Source: JASFEQ01 sp050122535 (GTDB lineage Bacteria; Desulfobacterota; DSM-4660; Desulfatiglandales; HGW-15). From it: a DNA stretch of 19,779 nucleotides. The stretch lies in the NCBI GenBank assembly GCA_050122535.1, contig JASFIT010000027.1, positions 1 to 19,779 of the forward strand, in the 5' to 3' direction. The notes beneath the pieces are model-generated. The model was not told where the DNA came from. It saw nothing but the letters and a program-made list of their open reading frames with translations, and ran no database searches. The number at the start of each line of letters is the position of its first letter. The stretch's first letter is position 1. Below are positions 1 to 7,604 of this stretch, one piece after another. The translations under genes and the position numbers were made by a program.

Positions 1-108
1 GTGTATTCAAGTGTCCCCGCTCGGGAAAGAGAAAGGGATTGAGAGGCTGAAGAATTCGGTTGGCTTTAATTGATCTTACTAGGCGAAGATGGCCGACGGA
101 TTAGCCCC

Positions 109-1353
109 TCAATAAATGACCCCCACGGCCGCGCCTGTCATACAGGTGGCGATGGTTCCGGCCACGATGGATTTCATGCCCAAGGCAACGATCTCATCCC
201 GTTTTTCTGGAACCATGGCCCCCATCCCGCCGATCATGATTCCCAGGGAACCAAAATTGGCAAACCCGCACATGGCATACGTCATGATGAGCTTTGATCT
301 GACGCTCAGCACACCCTCAGGCAATCTGGCGAAATCCAGGTATGCGATAAACTCATTGAGTACCGTCTTCGTGCCCATCAGAGTACCCGTGGTCTGCGCT
401 TCAGACCAGGGTATGCCCATGAGCCAAGTGACCGGAGCCATGACAAATCCGAGCAACCTCTGAAAGGTGATCGGTTTTCCTGCCAGATCCGGCAATAGGC
501 CCAAAATAAGATTGACGAGATAGACCAGCGCCACAAGCACCACCAGCATGCCGATGATGTTGATGAGCAGCTTTAATCCCTGAACGGTTCCTCTTGTGAT
601 GGCATCCATGGAGCTGTGGGCCTCGACCGGAAGTTCCACCTTTCCGGTGGAAGGTTCCCCTGTCTCGGGCACCATGAGTTTAGAAATAATGACGGCTGCG
701 GGAGCGCTGATAAGGGAAGCCGTCAGGAGATGACCCATGATGCCGGGAATCGTTTTGCCTAAGATCACCGCGTAGAGGACCATGACCGTTCCGGCAATGG
801 TCGCCATACCCGCCGTCATAATGGTGAAGAGCTCACTTCTGGAAATACCAGGGAGATAGGGTCTTGTCAGTAGAGGGGATTCCACCATACCGACGAAGAT
901 GTTGGCGGCTGTTCCCAACCCTTCTACGCCCCCTAATCCCATGGTGCGTCTCAACACCCAGGCGAAAGACCTTACGACGGCAGGGAGGACTTTCCAGTAG
1001 AACAAAAGAGAAGAGAGGGCACTCATGACGAGCACAAGAGGCAGTGCGCGAAAGGCAAAAATGTAGCTCAGACCTGGGCTCTTTTCATCAAAGGGAAGTG
1101 GGCCACCGCCCAGGAAGCCGAATACGAAACTGGTCCCTGCTCTGGTGGACGCTTCCAGGGCCTGAACAACTTTGTTAAGCCAGAGAAAGAGGATTTGGCT
1201 TCCAGGGAGTTTTATAAGGAGCAGGGCGAGTAGAATCTGGAGGCCCAGTCCTGCGAATAGGGTCTTGAAATTGACGTTCTTTCGTTGCTCAGAGAAGATC
1301 CAAGCCAGAAAGGCTAAGGCAAAAAAGCCGATTAGACTCTGAATGCGATCCAA
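109..1353 (-). CDS. nupC: CNT-family (NupC-like) nucleoside transporter
   Basis: Predicted inner-membrane symporter of the concentrative nucleoside transporter family, which imports nucleosides with Na+ or H+. The 414-residue product is near the usual family length (about 400) and mostly hydrophobic. Visible landmarks are an N-terminal helix at about 5-20, the gate-like region GLGTAANIFVGMVES (about 145-159), TAGMATIAGTVMVLYA, and the C-terminal blocks GTKTVLNEFIAY and CGFANFGSLGIMIGG. The ribose-side residues of this family (Glu of NEF, Asn of FAN, the following Ser) are present. The nucleobase-side motif, commonly GQTE, reads G155-M-V-E158. The start is TTG at 1353, preceded by GAGGGG with an 8-base spacer. 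It lies 38 bases downstream of the sixA-like gene on the same strand, so the two are probably cotranscribed. The family call is firm; the transported substrate is uncertain because of the altered motif. Confidence 0.88.
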   Translation of the reverse strand: MDRIQSLIGFFALAFLAWIFSEQRKNVNFKTLFAGLGLQILLALLLIKLPGSQILFLWLNKVVQALEASTRAGTSFVFGFLGGGPLPFDEKSPGLSYIFAFRALPLVLVMSALSSLLFYWKVLPAVVRSFAWVLRRTMGLGGVEGLGTAANIFVGMVESPLLTRPYLPGISRSELFTIMTAGMATIAGTVMVLYAVILGKTIPGIMGHLLTASLISAPAAVIISKLMVPETGEPSTGKVELPVEAHSSMDAITRGTVQGLKLLINIIGMLVVLVALVYLVNLILGLLPDLAGKPITFQRLLGFVMAPVTWLMGIPWSEAQTTGTLMGTKTVLNEFIAYLDFARLPEGVLSVRSKLIMTYAMCGFANFGSLGIMIGGMGAMVPEKRDEIVALGMKSIVAGTIATCMTGAAVGVIY

Positions 1354-1391
1354 TCTCCGATCCCCTCAATGCCCAACACGAATCATTAACT

Positions 1392-1865
1392 TTAGGCACT
1401 TTCCCTTATTATCTCAGGAACGACCATCCAGGCCACAGACCAGCGGCCCTCCTCATCCTTTTCCAGGCACACGACCCCGCCCTGCTGAAACTTCACCACT
1501 GGCATCGCCTCATTACCGGAGACCAGCAGGGAGGCGAGTTTTGCCAGATGGGGCAAATGGCCCGCAATGAGCAGGTCTTTGTCTGCGCCTTTGATCCGGG
1601 TGGCTATTTCTTTCACCTCGTCCAGAGGAGAAAGACCAGCCCTCTCCTTGGCCTCGAGCCCTGGATTCGTATGGGAGACCATGATCTCAGCGGTCTGTCT
1701 GGCTCGGGTTTTTCCACTGTGAAAGGCCTCCTCCACTTTCACGCCCGATTTCCTGAGAAATTCCGAGATCTTTTCAACATCCCCTTTCCCTTGATTCGAC
1801 AAGGGGCGATCAGGGTCTGCCTCTTTGGGGACAGGCTTGCCATGTTGCATCAAGTAAACTCTCAT
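1392..1865 (-). CDS. sixA: SixA-type phosphohistidine phosphatase
   Basis: Small histidine phosphatase (phosphoglycerate-mutase-like fold) predicted to remove phosphate from phosphohistidine, as E. coli SixA does on ArcB and PTS proteins. The product has 157 residues, as expected. The catalytic His8 lies in MRVYLMQHGKP, so the usual RHG reads QHG. The motif SGKTRARQTAE (50-60) matches the SxxxRAxQT block, and the second active-site His is His103 in AGHLPHL. The ATG start has an excellent ribosome binding site, GGAGGTG at 1874-1880, 8 bases upstream. A minus-strand promoter candidate lies at 1918-1947. The nucleoside transporter follows 38 bases downstream. No histidine kinase or phosphotransferase is adjacent, so the substrate cannot be inferred. 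Family assignment is secure; in vivo role is unknown. Confidence 0.85.
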   Translation of the reverse strand: MRVYLMQHGKPVPKEADPDRPLSNQGKGDVEKISEFLRKSGVKVEEAFHSGKTRARQTAEIMVSHTNPGLEAKERAGLSPLDEVKEIATRIKGADKDLLIAGHLPHLAKLASLLVSGNEAMPVVKFQQGGVVCLEKDEEGRWSVAWMVVPEIIRESA

Positions 1866-1917
1866 CCCTCATTCACCTCCAGGAAATTGTCGGATCGTGC
1901 TCTTTTAACTGATTGTG

Positions 1918-1947
1918 TTCATACCAAAAAGGCGATCATTTGGTCAA
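1918..1947 (-). promoter_or_regulatory. Promoter candidate for sixA-nupC
   Basis: Reading leftward, TTGACC (1947-1942) and TATGAA (1923-1918) are separated by 18 bases, close to a sigma70-type promoter. It lies about 50 bases upstream of the sixA start and its strong ribosome binding site. Seen by eye only. Confidence 0.4.
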
Positions 1948-1968
1948 TGAAGTTGGGGGCTTTTCCCC

Positions 1969-1997
1969 TTGACAAAAAAGGCTATTCAAATTATGGG
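1969..1997 (+). promoter_or_regulatory. Upstream rightward promoter candidate
   Basis: TTGACA (1969-1974) and TATGGG (1992-1997) are separated by 17 bases. The -35 box is consensus and the -10 box weak. It would give a leader of about 240 bases before the flavoenzyme gene, so the promoter at 2175-2203 is the better choice. Confidence 0.25.
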
Positions 1998-2174
1998 CAG
2001 AATTAAGCGAATTTTTCTTATTCAATAACCATAATATAATTCTCCACCAACGAACACCAGAAAGGCTTCGGCCCGGTCCCCTCGTTCTGCCTGGAAAGTC
2101 CATGCAGGCCTAGCATTAGAGCCATTGGTTAGGGGAATTAGACTTGAGCGGGCGAATAACTCTCAGATTTCTGT

Positions 2175-2203
2175 TTGACAAATTCCCTTCACACCTCTAT
2201 ATT
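2175..2203 (+). promoter_or_regulatory. Strong sigma70-type promoter of the flavoenzyme gene
   Basis: Consensus TTGACA (2175-2180), exactly 17 bases, then TATATT (2198-2203). The start codon at 2242 would lie about 30 bases after the predicted transcription start, leaving room for AGGGCTGAGTG as a ribosome binding region. This is the best promoter match in the window. Confidence 0.6.
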
Positions 2204-2241
2204 TCCTCTCTTAAAAATTTTCATCAGGGCTGAGTGAAAAC

Positions 2242-4158
2242 ATGAAACACCTATTTACCCCATTCAAAATCAAAAATCTTCACCTAGAAAATAGGATTGT
2301 CATGCCTGGCTTGGCATCCTTTCTTATCGAGGAAGATGGCTCCATTACGGATAAGACGGTAGAGCATTACCGGAGGCGGGCTGCAGGAGGACCTGCCATG
2401 GTGATCGTTGAGGCCTGTGCCATCTCACCTGAAGGCATTGTCTCCGAGCATCAGGCGAGGATATACGACGACAGGTTTCTAGAGGGCCTGTCACAAATTG
2501 CCGGCGTGATGAAGTCGGAAGGGGCCGTTCCTGCCTTACAGGTCCATCATGGGGGAAGACAGACATCCATTAAGATTATTAAACAGAAACCATTTGCTCC
2601 TTCCCCCCTGCCCTGTCCCACGATTACCGGTGATGTGGAACCGCTCACCATTGACGGTATTCAGGAAATTGTGGGCAAGTTCGGAGATGCCACTGACAGG
2701 GCTGTTGAAGCGGGCTTTGAACTCATAGAGATCCACGGGGCCCATGGCTACCTGGTCAATCAATTTCTATCTCGATTCTCCAACATCAGAGAGGACGCGT
2801 ACGGAGGTGACGTGGCGGGAAGATCTAGGTTTGCCAGGGAAATCATAAGGGAAGTGAGAAAAAGGGTTGGTGAGGACTTCCCCATCTCCTTCAAGATCAG
2901 TGCACAGGAGTTTGTTCCCGATGGACTTACTGTGGAGGAGAGCATTGAGATTTTGAGAGAACTTGTTGATGAGGGCATTGATGTGGTGCAGGTCTCGGCC
3001 GGCAATGATGCCACACCGGAGTGGATCTGCCAGCCTATGTTTATGGAAAAGGCCTGTCTTGCTGATTCAGCGGCACAGGTCAAAAAGACCTTTGATGTAC
3101 CCGTCATGGCCGTGGGAAGGATCAATGATCCCATTGTAGCGGACGCCATTATCGCTGAGGGAAAGGCGGACCTGGTCTGCATCGGGCGGGGTCTTTTATC
3201 TGATCCTGAATTGCCCAAAAAGGCACAAGAGGGTCGCTTGGAGGACATCCGCATCTGTATCGCCTGTAACACCTGCATGGAGTCCATTTTCAGGAAAGGT
3301 CGCGTTGAGTGCCTGGTCAACCCTGCCCTTGGAAGGGAAAAGGAGATGGAATTTACCCCTGCAAGCCCCCCAAAGAAGGTTATGGTCATTGGCGGGGGTC
3401 CAGGAGGGTTGAATGTGGCATGGGTGTCAGCAAAAAGGGGACACGACGTTCATCTTTATGAAAAGCAGTCCACCCTGGGCGGTCAACTCATACTGGGCAG
3501 TATCACCAGTTACAAAAAGGAATTGTTGAGCCTCATCGATTTTCAGAAGACACAGATGGAGAAATTTGGGGTCAGGTGTACCATGAACGTTGAGGTAACC
3601 CTTGATACCATAAAAGAAGAGAACCCGGACGTGGTTATTTTAGCCACTGGCTCATCTCCTGTGACACCGCCGGTCCCTGGAATAGACAAGCCCATCGTTT
3701 CCACATTCATTGAGGTTTTTAATGGCGACAAGCCCGCCAAAAGAAAAACCGTCGTCGTTGGTGGCGGTGCCACCGGCTGCGAGGTGGCCCTTCATCTTTC
3801 TGAGAATGGTTGCCCTGTAACGATAGTGGAGCAACTCCCAAAAATTGGTGGTCAGCTTGAATCCATCACCAAGAAAGTCCTGATCAGCAGGATGAAGGAG
3901 AATGGCATCCAATCTATGCCAGGTTACAGACTCTCAAAGGTGGAAGATAATGGCGTTCTTGTCACGGACCAGGAGGGGAATGAGGTGTTCATAGAGGCAG
4001 AAAGCGTCGTTGTGTCCATTGGCAACAAACCGGATAATAGCCTTTATGAGGAGATTAAGGGCTTAGGTACAGAACTGTATCAAATAGGAGATTGCCTGGA
4101 ACCGAGGAGTGCCAAGGCAGCCATCTATGAAGGGGCTATCATAGGACGGGCAATCTGA
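2242..4158 (+). CDS. FadH/enoate reductase-type Fe-S flavoenzyme (NADH:flavin oxidoreductase)
   Basis: Old-yellow-enzyme-like reductase of the 2,4-dienoyl-CoA reductase / enoate reductase / trimethylamine dehydrogenase group. It is predicted to pass electrons from NAD(P)H through FAD, a 4Fe-4S cluster and FMN to a conjugated C=C bond. The 638 residues show a TIM-barrel FMN domain (about 1-335) with HHGGRQT and IHGAHGYL (His165, His168, Tyr170, the last matching the FadH catalytic Tyr). The cluster motif is Cys339, 342, 345 and 357. Two Rossmann motifs follow, VIGGGPGGLN (about 382) and VVGGGATGCE (about 505), and a C-terminal GDC near the end. The cluster spacing CX2CX2CX11C has one residue fewer between the second and third Cys than E. 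coli FadH. The gene stands alone behind a strong promoter. The substrate could be a dienoyl-CoA, an enoate or another unsaturated compound; sequence alone does not decide. Confidence 0.88.
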   Translation: MKHLFTPFKIKNLHLENRIVMPGLASFLIEEDGSITDKTVEHYRRRAAGGPAMVIVEACAISPEGIVSEHQARIYDDRFLEGLSQIAGVMKSEGAVPALQVHHGGRQTSIKIIKQKPFAPSPLPCPTITGDVEPLTIDGIQEIVGKFGDATDRAVEAGFELIEIHGAHGYLVNQFLSRFSNIREDAYGGDVAGRSRFAREIIREVRKRVGEDFPISFKISAQEFVPDGLTVEESIEILRELVDEGIDVVQVSAGNDATPEWICQPMFMEKACLADSAAQVKKTFDVPVMAVGRINDPIVADAIIAEGKADLVCIGRGLLSDPELPKKAQEGRLEDIRICIACNTCMESIFRKGRVECLVNPALGREKEMEFTPASPPKKVMVIGGGPGGLNVAWVSAKRGHDVHLYEKQSTLGGQLILGSITSYKKELLSLIDFQKTQMEKFGVRCTMNVEVTLDTIKEENPDVVILATGSSPVTPPVPGIDKPIVSTFIEVFNGDKPAKRKTVVVGGGATGCEVALHLSENGCPVTIVEQLPKIGGQLESITKKVLISRMKENGIQSMPGYRLSKVEDNGVLVTDQEGNEVFIEAESVVVSIGNKPDNSLYEEIKGLGTELYQIGDCLEPRSAKAAIYEGAIIGRAI

Positions 4159-4205
4159 TAACTCTCCAACTCCAAAAGTATATCCCGCCAATTCTCAGGC
4201 CTCAA

Positions 4206-5099
4206 TCATCGCTTCTTCGCTCTTGCCTGCTTGATCAAACCTTGGCCATATTGGCCCAGAAAGGCGTCCACATCTTCCTTCCAGTGGGGCATGATATTGG
4301 CACCCTGTTTTTTCAGCAACCTATTTTCCAGAATGCAGTTCCTCGGCCTTTTGGCGGGCTGCTGGTAATCACTCAAGCTGGAAGGTTCCAAAGATACCTT
4401 CACCTTTAGTTTTTTGAAAACATGCTTGGCATATTCAAGTGGGGTGCAATACCCCTCGGAGGTGGCATGAAATGTCCCTTTTGTATCGCTCTTTATGAGT
4501 TCTTTGATCTGCAAGGCGAGGCGGTAGGTCCAGGTGGGAGATCCAAATTGATCATCCACCACGGTCAGCGTCTTTTTTCTGCCCTTTTGAGTCAATACCT
4601 TCTTCAGAATTGATGTGATAAAATTCTCGCCGTTTATCCCGAATAACCAGCCTGTACGGACAATAATATAGTTAGGAGAATTCTCTCTGACCGCAACCTC
4701 GCTTTCCATCTTGCTCCGGCCATAGGCGGAGAGAGGGTCCCCGGGGTCATCTTCAAAATAGGGTTGAGGGATACTCTTTTTCCCACTGAAAACGTAATCG
4801 CTAGAAATGTGAATCAATTTGCAATCAAACCTGGCAGAACCTTGCGCCAGGTTGCGGGGACCTTCCAGATTGACCTTCCTCACTGTGAAGGCCTCCTTTT
4901 CACAGGCATCCACGTCCGTAAAAGCTGCGCAGTTGAGAACAATATCCGGAGAAATCTTTTGCAGATTTTCTATAACCACGTCCCAGCTCACGATATTTAG
5001 TTCATTTTTTTTTGGCGCTATGACTTCGTAATCCTCACTCAGCAATTCCTTGCAATCGCTCCCTAACATACCCGTGCTGCCTAGAAGTAGAATCTTCAT
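4206..5099 (-). CDS. rfbD: RmlD-like dTDP-4-dehydrorhamnose reductase family protein
   Basis: Short-chain-dehydrogenase-fold sugar-nucleotide reductase; the family reduces dTDP-4-dehydro-L-rhamnose to dTDP-L-rhamnose for cell-surface polysaccharides. It has an N-terminal NAD(P)-binding loop MKILLLGSTGMLG, VLNCAAFTDVDACE, the segment HISSDYVFSG and the catalytic YGRSK pair (Tyr126, Lys130). The 297-residue length fits the family. I chose ATG at 5099 over an upstream in-frame TTG at 5105, because the protein then begins exactly at the conserved first strand; AGGAG lies 10 bases upstream of the ATG. No rmlA, rmlB or rmlC is nearby, so it is an orphan here. It converges with the flavoenzyme gene across 47 bases. 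The exact sugar is not provable. Confidence 0.82.
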   Translation of the reverse strand: MKILLLGSTGMLGSDCKELLSEDYEVIAPKKNELNIVSWDVVIENLQKISPDIVLNCAAFTDVDACEKEAFTVRKVNLEGPRNLAQGSARFDCKLIHISSDYVFSGKKSIPQPYFEDDPGDPLSAYGRSKMESEVAVRENSPNYIIVRTGWLFGINGENFITSILKKVLTQKGRKKTLTVVDDQFGSPTWTYRLALQIKELIKSDTKGTFHATSEGYCTPLEYAKHVFKKLKVKVSLEPSSLSDYQQPAKRPRNCILENRLLKKQGANIMPHWKEDVDAFLGQYGQGLIKQARAKKR

Positions 5100-5460
5100 T
5101 CTCAACTCGCTCCTATGAAATCCTGTTTCATTGAACCACTTTTATCACATAAGCCAGAAAAAGTCAGCAAAATCTCTGCCTTACCTCACCAAATTTCTCC
5201 GAGAAACTGGAAAAATCTGCCCCATCTAAGTATTTTCTTTTCCTAGTGATCTGAGGGGGAATCGGGAAATGGCACCTTTTGGATTTGAGCCCTTTTAGGG
5301 GCACTTTGGCTCCATGAACGGCTCAAGCATCATTTCAGATTGGTCACCTCGGGGTTTTTGTATATTTGGGTATTAAAAACTTGCTAAATTTTTGGTTTTA
5401 ATGTTAGATTCAGCAGTCACCTCTAAAAATACTCCCGCTCTTATAAAATACGGCATTGCT
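5100..5460. other. Divergent intergenic region upstream of the TPAT cluster
   Basis: These 361 bases lie between two divergent genes. Leftward, TTGCTG, 17 bases and TGATAA form a weak promoter candidate (about 5142-5170). Rightward, TTGCTA (5381-5386), 17 bases and TTAGAT is weak. A GAGCC/GGCTC inverted repeat with 16 bases between the arms lies at about 5287-5312. An in-frame extension of the TPR gene reaches back to a TTG at 5392, but it lacks a ribosome binding site. Nothing else is recognisable. Confidence 0.4.
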
Positions 5461-6663
5461 ATGAAAAAACGACTCAGGGTGATAATATTTGCGCTTGAGA
5501 TCTCTTTTTTATCCGTCTGTATTCAATTCATAGCACCACCCATCTCTGAGACCCGTAATCAAACCTCCAAACCGATCCCTGTAAATCACAAAATCATTAA
5601 GGGAATTGAGCTTTTATATGACTCGAAATTTAATGAGGCTGAAATTCTCTTTCAAAAAGTCATTGCAGAGGAACCCGAAGACCCTGCAGGGTATTTCTAC
5701 TTGGCTATGGTCACATGGTCCAGGTTGGCCTCCGGTTTCTGGACTCCTGAGATGGTTGATCAGTATGGCGACCGTATTGACGAGGCCATATTCATTGCCA
5801 AGAAGCAAATTGAAGAAGAGAAAGCAGACAGCTTTACATATTTCTATTTGGGCGGAGCCCTGGGATTCAAGGGCCGGTTTAAGCTGATGCAGCAGAAATG
5901 GCTCTCCTCATTCTTCTTGGCTCTGGAGGCCATTGAAGCACTTGAGACTTGCAAAAAAATGGATCCCAACAATAAGGATGTCCTGCTTGGCCTCGGGATA
6001 TTTGATTATTATACAGCCCGGCTCTCAGGCGTCCTCAAATTCCTTTCTTACCTTTTGGTCCACGAAGGAAACAAAGAGGAAGGCCTGAGAAAACTACATA
6101 TTGCAGCTGATGAGGCACTCTACTCCTCTACAGAAGCAAAAAGCCTGCTTCTCCATATCTATCTTTTTTTGGAGAAGACTCACTATCCAAAGGCCCTTGT
6201 TCTGGCCCAGGAACTTGCAGAGAGATTTGACCAGGCGCCCCGCAATAAATACCTGCAAGGTGTGGCGTATATTAGGCTGGGCGATGAAAAAAAATACAGG
6301 GAAGTTGTTGAATATTTACGAAAAAGAGCCTCTCACAAGAATTCTAAAGAGAAGGCCTTTGTCTGGGGCAGACGCGTCCATTATCTGGAAGCCAGTCATT
6401 GCCTTGTTCGGCTCCAAGCTGAGAAGGCGAGATCCAAACTCGATATCATTTTATCTCAACCAGATCCCGAATTGGATCCACTCATGCTCGCCTGGCCCCT
6501 GTTAAAAAAGGGGATGAGTTATGATATGGAAGCCAATAGGGAACAGGCTATAAAATATTACAAAAAGGTACTAGAATTGAAAAACGGGGCTGGTGCGCAA
6601 TTTCTGGCCCAGAGGTATCTGGATGAGCCTGCACAAAGGGGAGACCCTTTTCTTGCGTATTGA
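5461..6663 (+). CDS. Exported TPR-repeat protein preceding the TRAP genes
   Basis: A 400-residue helical-repeat protein. The N-terminus, MKKRLRVIIFALEISFLSV, is a positively charged, hydrophobic signal sequence or anchor, so the body is probably periplasmic. TPR-like helix pairs run through the rest, for example IIKGIELLYDSKFNEAEILF, an ECKKMDP-like turn read as CKKMDPNNKDVLLGLGIFDY, and a clear last repeat near EQAIKYYKKVLELKN (about 360-375). I chose ATG at 5461 because the signal begins there; in-frame starts at 5392 (TTG) and 5401 (ATG) are possible, and none has a good ribosome binding site. Its stop is 4 bases before the TatT ATG (11-base overlap if TatT starts at the TTG), which strongly suggests joint expression. 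The family is not named with certainty. A role as an accessory to the TRAP system is inferred from context only. Confidence 0.75.
   Translation: MKKRLRVIIFALEISFLSVCIQFIAPPISETRNQTSKPIPVNHKIIKGIELLYDSKFNEAEILFQKVIAEEPEDPAGYFYLAMVTWSRLASGFWTPEMVDQYGDRIDEAIFIAKKQIEEEKADSFTYFYLGGALGFKGRFKLMQQKWLSSFFLALEAIEALETCKKMDPNNKDVLLGLGIFDYYTARLSGVLKFLSYLLVHEGNKEEGLRKLHIAADEALYSSTEAKSLLLHIYLFLEKTHYPKALVLAQELAERFDQAPRNKYLQGVAYIRLGDEKKYREVVEYLRKRASHKNSKEKAFVWGRRVHYLEASHCLVRLQAEKARSKLDIILSQPDPELDPLMLAWPLLKKGMSYDMEANREQAIKYYKKVLELKNGAGAQFLAQRYLDEPAQRGDPFLAY
6638..6643 (+). promoter_or_regulatory. Ribosome binding site bearing on the TatT start
   Basis: GGGGAG lies 9 bases before an in-frame TTG at 6653 and 24 bases before the ATG at 6668. 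It favours TTG as the true TatT start, which would overlap the upstream gene by 11 bases. The ATG has only GAAAAG before it and would rely on translational coupling. Confidence 0.35.
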
Positions 6664-6667
6664 AAAG

Positions 6668-7534
6668 ATGAGGAAGAGCCTTCTGGCCGTTTCGGTCTGT
6701 TTATCTGTTTTCCTGCTCAGCAGCTGCATGCGGGTTGCCCTGCGCGTGTCTCCTTCTCTCTTCCCCAATTTCACCACTTCCATTTTTGAAGAGTGTGATA
6801 TTGAATTGGCCAGGAACGCCATCCCTGCCAATTTGAAACTGCTGGAAGGGCTTCTCAAGAACGATCCGGAGAACAAACAGATCCTAACCACCCTTTCCAT
6901 GGGTTTTGGGGGTTATAGCATGCTATTTGTGGAGGCGGATGAGCCGGAGAGGGCCTCAAGATTGTACCTTCGCGCCAGAGATTATGGGATACGGGCCCTA
7001 GGCAACAAGGGTGTTAGACTAAGAAATGCAAAGGAGAGGAAAGAGGACCTGGAAAGTCTATTGCAACCTTTGGGTAAGGAAGAGTTGCAACCCCTGTTTT
7101 GGATCACCGTATCCTGGAATGCCTGGATCAATCTGAACCTGGATAAACCGACTGCCCTCGCTCAACTGCGTGTTTCCCAGGCCCTCCTTGAAAGAGTAAT
7201 GGAGATTGACGCCAGTTATTTTCAAGGCTTACCACATGTTCTCATGGGGGTTAGCCTTTCGGCCCGCCCTCCCATGCTTGGCGGAAACGTTAAACAGGCC
7301 AAGGAGCATTTTGATAAAGCACTGCAACTTAGTCAGAGGAAATTTTTTCTGGCGCAGTATTATTTTGCCAGATATTATGCGGTACGTGTCCAAGATAAGG
7401 CGCTCTTTTTGAGATTGACCGGAGAAATTGAGAAGATGAATCCGCGCGACTTGAGGGATGTCTGCCTGATTAATTCGGTCATGCAGCGTAAAGCAATAGA
7501 ACTCAGGGATATGGTGGATGAATTCTTCCTCTAG
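6668..7534 (+). CDS. tatT: TatT-like lipoprotein, TRAP transporter T-component
   Basis: A 288-residue lipoprotein of the TRAP T-component family, known from Treponema pallidum TatT (TP0956), a TPR protein that trimerises and associates with the substrate-binding subunit of TPAT transporters. The signal peptide MRKSLLAVSVCLSVFLLSSC ends in a lipobox LSSC with Cys20 as the lipidated residue. The mature part contains family-like segments: NLKLLEGLLKNDPENKQIL, MGFGGYSMLFVEADEPERA, and a later block with GGNVKQAKEHFDKAL followed by FLAQYYFARYYAV. It sits directly between the TPR gene and the binding-protein gene. The start is uncertain between ATG 6668 (given) and TTG 6653, which adds five residues and has the better ribosome binding site. 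The lipoprotein feature is unaffected. The assignment rests on remembered family patterns and on the adjacent dctP-dctQ-dctM genes, which together are persuasive. Confidence 0.85.
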   Translation: MRKSLLAVSVCLSVFLLSSCMRVALRVSPSLFPNFTTSIFEECDIELARNAIPANLKLLEGLLKNDPENKQILTTLSMGFGGYSMLFVEADEPERASRLYLRARDYGIRALGNKGVRLRNAKERKEDLESLLQPLGKEELQPLFWITVSWNAWINLNLDKPTALAQLRVSQALLERVMEIDASYFQGLPHVLMGVSLSARPPMLGGNVKQAKEHFDKALQLSQRKFFLAQYYFARYYAVRVQDKALFLRLTGEIEKMNPRDLRDVCLINSVMQRKAIELRDMVDEFFL

Positions 7535-7592
7535 CGTTCCGATCAAGCCATTCAAAACCGCCAACATTGCCACAAGCTACACACCCATTCTT

Positions 7593-7599
7593 GAGGAGG
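7593..7599 (+). promoter_or_regulatory. Ribosome binding site fixing a TTG start for the TatP/DctP gene
   Basis: GAGGAGG lies 5 bases before TTG at 7605. That TTG begins the signal peptide directly, while the longer reading from 7518 would put 29 polar residues in front of it and overlap the TatT gene. It therefore decides the start. Confidence 0.65.
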
Positions 7600-7604
7600 T
7601 CGTT

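Larger units (their letters stand above)
1866..2241. other. Divergent intergenic control region
   Basis: These 376 bases separate the minus-strand sixA gene from the plus-strand flavoenzyme gene and hold no convincing coding sequence. They contain a leftward promoter candidate next to sixA and two rightward TTGACA-type candidates, listed separately. Between about 2005 and 2160 there is an AT-rich then GC-rich leader with no structure or RNA family that I recognise. Confidence 0.6.

Noticed and set aside
1..108. Possible gene at the left edge
   Set aside because: No coherent frame, ribosome binding site or motif; only the trailing region of the transporter gene is seen.
1548..2006. Plus-strand open frame of 152 codons across sixA and its upstream region
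   Set aside because: It is antisense to a clear SixA gene, shows no recognisable motif and runs through the divergent promoter region.
2760..3389. Long minus-strand open frame (209 codons) inside the flavoenzyme gene
   Set aside because: The sense frame has complete family motifs; the antisense frame is Ser/Leu/Pro-rich and unlike a protein family I know.
4206..5099. Surface polysaccharide gene cluster
   Set aside because: The RmlD-like gene has no rmlA, rmlB, rmlC or glycosyltransferase neighbours in the window.
7518..7604. N-terminal extension of the TatP/DctP protein
   Set aside because: It would place 29 polar residues before the signal peptide and overlap TatT; GAGGAGG positions TTG 7605 as the start.
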